In this document: one piece after another, positions 14,718 through 17,902 of the stretch
How the letters are laid out: every line of letters starts with the position of its first letter
How positions within the stretch are numbered: the stretch's first letter is position 1
Assembly (NCBI GenBank): GCA_031276335.1
Contig: JAISNH010000059.1
Span: 1 to 17,902, forward strand
DNA: 17,902 nucleotides
Origin: Rickettsiales bacterium
GTDB lineage: Bacteria > Pseudomonadota > Alphaproteobacteria > Rs-D84 > CACZYB01
Direction: 5' to 3'
Made by a program: the position numbers and the translations under genes
The notes under the pieces: model-generated
Database searches by the model: none
Seen by the model: the letters and a program-made list of their open reading frames with translations, nothing else
Told to the model about the DNA's origin: nothing

Positions 14718-14935
14718 CAATTCATCATACCGGCGAAAGCCCCCTCCACGTCATTCCCGCGGCTTTCGAGGCGGGCATCGCCGGGAAAGGGCGACCCCGG
14801 CATATTCCGGGGAGCGACCCGAAGGGCGGAGCGCAGCAGCCGGACCTGGGAATCGAGGACTCATAAAAGGCCTTCCCGCGAAAGCGGGACTCTTTTCGAA
14901 CAATATCCCCGTCACCCCCGCGCGGGCCCCCACCA
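14718..14935. repeat. GC-rich intergenic hairpin element, probably a dispersed repeat
   Basis: The 364-base gap between the MotA-like gene and cvpA holds two promoters at its ends and, between them, a GC-rich stretch with several short hairpins. CCCGC pairs with GCGGG (14756-14760/14771-14775), CCCCGG with CCGGGG (14795-14800/14807-14812), and TCCCGC-GAAA-GCGGGA forms a 6-bp stem with a GAAA loop (14874-14889). The motifs GTCATTCCCGCG and CCCGCGAAAGCGGGA are typical of dispersed proteobacterial intergenic repeats. Short frames crossing it have poor protein character and no initiation signals. I see no transposase or terminal repeat. Confidence 0.5.
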
Positions 14936-14941
14936 TTACTA

Positions 14942-14970
14942 TTGCTTTTAAGCCGGCGCCCTGTTATAAT
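14942..14970 (+). promoter_or_regulatory. Promoter of cvpA
   Basis: TTGCTT (14942-14947), 17-bp spacer, TATAAT (14965-14970), a perfect -10. The predicted start is near 14977, leaving a 16-nt leader with GAGGG before the ATG. Confidence 0.7.
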
Positions 14971-14992
14971 TGCAAGCCTGAGGGTTTTTGCC

Positions 14993-15742
14993 ATGGACTT
15001 GTTCACTTTTCTGGATTTCGTCTTTTTGACTGTCGTCGCGGTTTCGGCGATCTGCGCCTACGGGGGCGGCTTCATAGCCGAGGCGTTCGGCGTGGCCGCA
15101 TGGATAGGCACTGCGGTAATTGCGAAATACGCCTATCCGCACGTCGAGCCGAAGTTCGCGGGCTGGTTCGGAACGACGAACATGATTTCGGCGATTTCGG
15201 CCTACGTTTCGATTTTCGTCGTGGTCGTCATGCTGCTGTCCTACCTGAACAAGAAATTCGCCAGGAAGCTGAGGGACACGAACTTCCACGGGGTCGACAA
15301 ATCGCTGGGATTTTTCTTCGGGCTTATCCGCGGCGTGCTGATAATGGCGCTTATGTACGTGGCCGTGCTGTGGTTCATGCCGCGGCCGAAGGAGCGTCCG
15401 GAATGGATAACCGGGGCCAGGTCGAAGCCCGTGCTGAAGACGAGCGCGCTGTTCATCTCGAAGCTGCTGCCGGCGGGCGGCACGTTCGGCGAGATCCGGG
15501 ACCTGATAGATTCCGACATGAGCGCGAGCGAGGAGGAGGTGTTCGAGCGGCTGACGAAGCCTGCGGTTGCGGGCGGGGCGGTCGATTCGGCCGAGAACGG
15601 ATATCGCGCCTCCGAAATACGCGCGCTCGAGCGGCAGTTGAAGCAGCTGGACGAGCTGGAGGCCGACCTCCGCACCCCCGCCGGAAAGGCCGTGGACTCC
15701 GCCGTCGAGCTGAAGGAAAAGATAAGGGACATCCTGGAGTAA
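14993..15742 (+). CDS. cvpA: CvpA-family inner-membrane protein
   Basis: A 249-residue member of the CvpA family, named for colicin V production and since linked to envelope stress and bile tolerance; the biochemical role is not established. Four transmembrane helices are predicted (about 6-24, 29-47, 64-86, 103-128). The conserved D-K-S-L-G-F-F-F-G-L-I-R-G (102-114) sits at the start of the fourth. The C-terminal 115 residues are cytoplasmic and charged, with a predicted helix at 205-230. The ATG at 14993 has GAGGG eight bases upstream and a promoter with a perfect -10; the frame is open further upstream but that would include the promoter. In many Alphaproteobacteria cvpA lies beside radA and purF on one strand; here it converges on the radA strand. 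Confidence 0.9.
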   Translation: MDLFTFLDFVFLTVVAVSAICAYGGGFIAEAFGVAAWIGTAVIAKYAYPHVEPKFAGWFGTTNMISAISAYVSIFVVVVMLLSYLNKKFARKLRDTNFHGVDKSLGFFFGLIRGVLIMALMYVAVLWFMPRPKERPEWITGARSKPVLKTSALFISKLLPAGGTFGEIRDLIDSDMSASEEEVFERLTKPAVAGGAVDSAENGYRASEIRALERQLKQLDELEADLRTPAGKAVDSAVELKEKIRDILE

Positions 15743-15769
15743 TCCCGCCGTTCGTTCCGCCCCGCATCA

Positions 15770-15787
15770 TCCCGCGGTCGGGAATCT
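15770..15787 (+). terminator. Weak hairpin after cvpA
   Basis: TCCCG (15770-15774) and CGGGA (15779-15783) form a 5-bp stem with a 4-nt loop, followed by ATCTTTC. It lies 28 bases after the cvpA stop. The T run is short, so termination would be inefficient. Confidence 0.25.
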
Positions 15788-15788
15788 T

Positions 15789-16217
15789 TCAAGTGTCCCG
15801 CAGCTTTGCTTCACGCGCCGAAAAATCGCTGTAGTATTTCACAGATTCCGCCGTGAATTTCAGGACCGCGTAGTCCGGATCGGAAACGCCCTTCGGATAA
15901 TATATCTCGTCCCCGTCCCGCCAGACGAGCCCGCGCGATTTCCCGTCGCGGCATACCTCGGCGGTGCCTTTGAACATCGCGCCCCTGAAAAGGCGGCCGT
16001 CGTGGAAATACAGGCACGCCTTCGGGTTTTTCCTGAACGCCTTCACCTTGGCCGACGAAGTATTGGTGGAAAGGTAGAACGTTTTTATCCCGTCGCGCAC
16101 GCGGGGAGCCAGCATTGCGCGCGCCTCGGGAAACCCTTGCGCGTCCACCGACGCGAGGCAGCACAGCGATTGCCGCGCGACAAGCTTCTCGATGTCTTTC
16201 AAAATATCTTTCTTCAT
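15789..16217 (-). CDS. Pyridoxamine 5'-phosphate oxidase-fold flavoprotein
   Basis: The 142-residue protein fits the split-barrel flavin-binding family related to PNP oxidase and general stress protein 26. Seen are the first-strand L-A-S-V-D-A-Q-G-F-P-E-A-R (21-33), the FMN-side segment F-Y-L-S-T-N-T-S-S-A-K (47-57), N-P-K-A-C-L-Y-F (64-71) and, near the end, D-P-D-Y-A-V-L-K-F-T-A (113-123), which I recall from small homologues common in gut anaerobes. The family binds FMN or F420 and is often of unknown substrate; true PdxH is longer and has other motifs. The ATG at 16217 is set by GGGAGG five bases upstream; the longer frame runs through hairpins and shows no family sequence. The gene follows radA on the same strand, beyond three hairpins. 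Confidence 0.85.
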   Translation of the reverse strand: MKKDILKDIEKLVARQSLCCLASVDAQGFPEARAMLAPRVRDGIKTFYLSTNTSSAKVKAFRKNPKACLYFHDGRLFRGAMFKGTAEVCRDGKSRGLVWRDGDEIYYPKGVSDPDYAVLKFTAESVKYYSDFSAREAKLRDT

Positions 16218-16243
16218 TTTTCCTCCCTTCCAAAAATATGACC

Positions 16244-16380
16244 CGCAAAAAATCCGGCGGCGTGCGCGGTGGATTCTTTCTTGAACAGGCTCGTAAAAAT
16301 CTTGCGGCGTGCGCGTAAGATTTTTACTCATTATTTTAATTCAAAAATCTCGGCGAAACCGGCCTTGCGATTTTTGAATT
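16244..16380. terminator. Three tandem terminator-like hairpins downstream of radA
   Basis: Three inverted repeats of one pattern, A-rich arm ending AAAATC and T-rich arm starting GATT, stand in a row. The one next to radA is a 12-bp stem (16338-16349/16369-16380) with a 19-nt loop. The middle one is an 11-bp stem (16293-16303/16317-16327) with a 13-nt loop. The far one is shorter, AATCC (16251-16255) with GGATT (16271-16275), and reads out on the minus strand into T6. The last two share GCGGCGTGCGCG in their loops (16257-16268 and 16304-16315). The first stem contains the radA stop. Confidence 0.6.
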
Positions 16381-17743
16381 ACTTCTTGAACATCGCGGCC
16401 AAATCCTGCAGATGCCCGACCTGCGCGATTTTCATGTCGGTGGCGGCCTTCAGCTTGCCGGACTTCGGCACCATGGCGCGCTTGAAGCCCAGCTTCGCCG
16501 CCTCCTTGATCCGCAAATCCATGTGGCTGACGGCGCGCACCTCGCCGGACAGCCCGATCTCGCCGAATATCGCCATGTCGGAGGGCGCGGGTATGTTGTT
16601 TTTCGAGGACAGCAGGGCTGCCGCGACGGCCAGGTCGCCCGCCGGCTCGCCGATCTTCAATCCCCCGGCCACATTCAGGAATATGTCGCAGCCGCAGAAT
16701 TCCTGGCCGCAGCGCGCGTCCAGCACTGCGGTTATCATCGAAAGCCGCGCCCCGTCGTACCCCACGGAGGATCGCCGCGCGCCCCCGCCGTTTGACGGCG
16801 ACACCAGCGCCTGTATCTCCAGGAGCAGCGGCCGCGTGCCCTCCATGCCCGCGAACACGCTGGAGCCCGCGACGTTTCCGCGCCGCTCGGCCAAAAAAAG
16901 CGCGGAGGGGTTTTCGACCTCGGCCAGTCCCCTGTCGGTCATCTCGAACACGCCGATTTCGTCGGTCGCGCCGTAGCGGTTCTTGACCGAGCGCAGGATT
17001 CGGAACTGGTGCCCCCGCTCGCCCTCGAAGTAAAGGACGGTGTCGACCATGTGCTCCAGCACGCGCGGCCCCGCGAGCGCGCCCTCCTTCGTCACGTGCC
17101 CGATAAGGAACAGGGCGAAGCTCTTCTGCTTGGCAAGGCGTATCAGCTCGCCGGCCGAGGTCCGCACCTGTGTGATGGTGCCGGGCGCGGAAAGGACGGT
17201 GTCCAGGAACATGGTCTGTATGGAATCGATTACGACCGCCGCGACGGAGGGTTCGGCGGCAAGCGTGGCCGCGATGTCGCGCACGTTGGAATTCGCCGCA
17301 AGCAGGACCGGAGCGTCCGACAAGCCCAGGCGCGCCGCGCGCATCCTCACCTGTCCAACCGATTCCTCGCCGGTAAGATAGAATACCTTGCCCGCCTTGG
17401 CTACGTTGGCCGCCGCCTGAAGCAGTATGGTGGATTTGCCGATTCCCGGGTCCCCGCCGACGAGTATGACGCCGCCCGCGACCAGCCCGCCGCCCAAAAC
17501 CCGGTCAAGCTCGCGTATGCCGGTCGTGGCGCGCGGATAGTCGGACATCTTGCCGTCAAGCCCGGAAAAGGCGAGCCTTATCCCGCCGGCGCCGAGGGTC
17601 AGCCCGGCCGGGGCGCCCGAGGCCTCGTCGCGGACCTCCTGTATCGAATTCCAGCTTCCGCAGGATTCGCATTTCCCGACCCAGCGGCTATGCCTAGCCC
17701 CGCAGGTTTGGCATTCGAAAACGGTCCTGGATTTCGCGGCCAT
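16379..17743 (-). CDS. radA: DNA repair protein RadA (Sms)
   Basis: RadA is a RecA-related ATPase that helps process branched recombination intermediates. The 454 residues show the full family order: an N-terminal zinc finger with C11, C14, C25 and C28; Walker A G-G-D-P-G-I-G-K-S-T (96-105); Walker B with V-I-D-S-I-Q-T (171-177); the RadA-specific K-N-R-Y-G (254-258), usually K-N-R-F-G; and a C-terminal Lon-protease-like domain (about 280-454) with G-D-L-A-V-A-A-A-L-L-S-S. Length is normal. The ATG at 17743 is preceded by GAGGTGATC, a near-perfect ribosome binding site, and by a promoter with a perfect -10. A GTTC-N7-GTTC element 10 bases above the -35 suggests SOS control. Downstream are three hairpins and the PNPOx-fold gene. 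Confidence 0.97.
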   Translation of the reverse strand: MAAKSRTVFECQTCGARHSRWVGKCESCGSWNSIQEVRDEASGAPAGLTLGAGGIRLAFSGLDGKMSDYPRATTGIRELDRVLGGGLVAGGVILVGGDPGIGKSTILLQAAANVAKAGKVFYLTGEESVGQVRMRAARLGLSDAPVLLAANSNVRDIAATLAAEPSVAAVVIDSIQTMFLDTVLSAPGTITQVRTSAGELIRLAKQKSFALFLIGHVTKEGALAGPRVLEHMVDTVLYFEGERGHQFRILRSVKNRYGATDEIGVFEMTDRGLAEVENPSALFLAERRGNVAGSSVFAGMEGTRPLLLEIQALVSPSNGGGARRSSVGYDGARLSMITAVLDARCGQEFCGCDIFLNVAGGLKIGEPAGDLAVAAALLSSKNNIPAPSDMAIFGEIGLSGEVRAVSHMDLRIKEAAKLGFKRAMVPKSGKLKAATDMKIAQVGHLQDLAAMFKK

Positions 17744-17773
17744 AAGATCACCTCACTATTGAACTCGGATGCA

Positions 17774-17802
17774 ATTATAACCGCCCATTTCCCATTTTGC
17801 AA
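17774..17802 (-). promoter_or_regulatory. Promoter of radA
   Basis: On the minus strand TTGCAA (17802-17797), 17-bp spacer, TATAAT (17779-17774). The predicted start near 17767 gives a leader of about 24 nt that includes GAGGTGATC. Confidence 0.7.
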
Positions 17803-17811
17803 GCACAAAAT

Positions 17812-17826
17812 GTTCTAATTTCGTTC
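17812..17826. promoter_or_regulatory. Putative LexA (SOS) box
   Basis: GTTC (17812-17815), seven bases, GTTC (17823-17826), the direct-repeat form of the alphaproteobacterial LexA operator. The match is wider than the core: GTTCTAAT occurs twice, 11 bases apart. It lies just above the radA -35 box and could also serve a plus-strand gene beyond the window. Confidence 0.5.
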
Positions 17827-17864
17827 TAATCAAGGTATTGAATTTACAGCGAAATAAGCCAAAT

Positions 17865-17880
17865 TGTTTCACGTGAAACA
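17865..17880. other. parS centromere site for ParB
   Basis: TGTTTCACGTGAAACA matches the 16-bp chromosomal parS consensus at every position. ParB binds this palindrome and nucleates the partition complex that moves the origin region in dividing cells. The flanks extend the dyad to 30 bp (17858-17887), with a single mismatched pair next to the core. The site is 122 bases upstream of radA. Confidence 0.93.
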
Positions 17881-17902
17881 TTTTGGCGTATTTATCCGTA
17901 AA

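Noticed and set aside
14685..15006. Small genes on either strand in the gap between the MotA-like gene and cvpA
   Set aside because: They read through hairpin-rich repeat sequence, have no ribosome binding sites, and their composition is typical of translated intergenic repeats.
17892..17900. DnaA box (TTATCCGTA)
   Set aside because: Only 7 of 9 positions match TTATCCACA and no second box is visible nearby, so it is not evidence of oriC itself.
1..17902. CRISPR array, tRNA, rRNA or insertion sequence
   Set aside because: No regularly spaced repeat, cloverleaf with a CCA end, rRNA stretch or transposase was found on reading both strands.

Overview
This window (about 60% GC) looks like the chromosome of an uncultured alphaproteobacterium. 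Evidence for the class is the ruvB-ybgC neighbourhood, a 569-residue six-repeat S1, a non-flagellar MotA/MotB-like pair of a kind I recall mainly from Alphaproteobacteria, and a GTTC-N7-GTTC element, the form of the alphaproteobacterial LexA box. The orphan four-cysteine type IV pilin-like gene recalls host-associated (gut) alphaproteobacterial lineages; that is an inference from memory, not a search. A perfect 16-bp parS centromere at the right edge, and the yidD-yidC-engB cluster, suggest a position near the replication origin.

Layout. Positions 1-134 hold the end of an unidentified basic protein or a small ORF. rpsA (309-2018, +) follows a textbook promoter and ends in a hairpin terminator that also serves the minus strand. 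From about 6760 down to 2081 runs a minus-strand block: yidD, yidC, engB, ruvB, ybgC and the pilin-like gene. It has one promoter before yidD and another before ruvB. Divergent from yidD is an unknown 281-residue gene with an unusual leader. Next are yebC and topA (minus), and a divergent 54-residue ORF. A four-gene minus-strand operon (14628-11342) comprises a MotA/TolQ/ExbB-like channel, two unknown proteins and a MotB/OmpA-like protein. An intergenic, GC-rich hairpin-bearing stretch separates this operon from cvpA (+). The right end has an FMN-type PNPOx-fold gene and radA (both minus) with three tandem hairpins between them. Beyond radA lie its promoter, a putative SOS box and parS.

How the genes work together. 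Most genes are housekeeping: translation (rpsA, yebC), membrane protein insertion (yidD, yidC), ribosome assembly (engB), and DNA topology and repair (topA, ruvB, radA). The least explained parts are the two small genes embedded by ATGA overlap or close spacing in the proton-motor operon, the orphan pilin in the place where tolQRAB usually follows ybgC, and the regulatory DNA. Nine candidate promoters all fit a 17-bp spacer, two of them placing the predicted transcript start on the start codon (leaderless mRNA). No CRISPR array, tRNA, rRNA or insertion sequence was seen.
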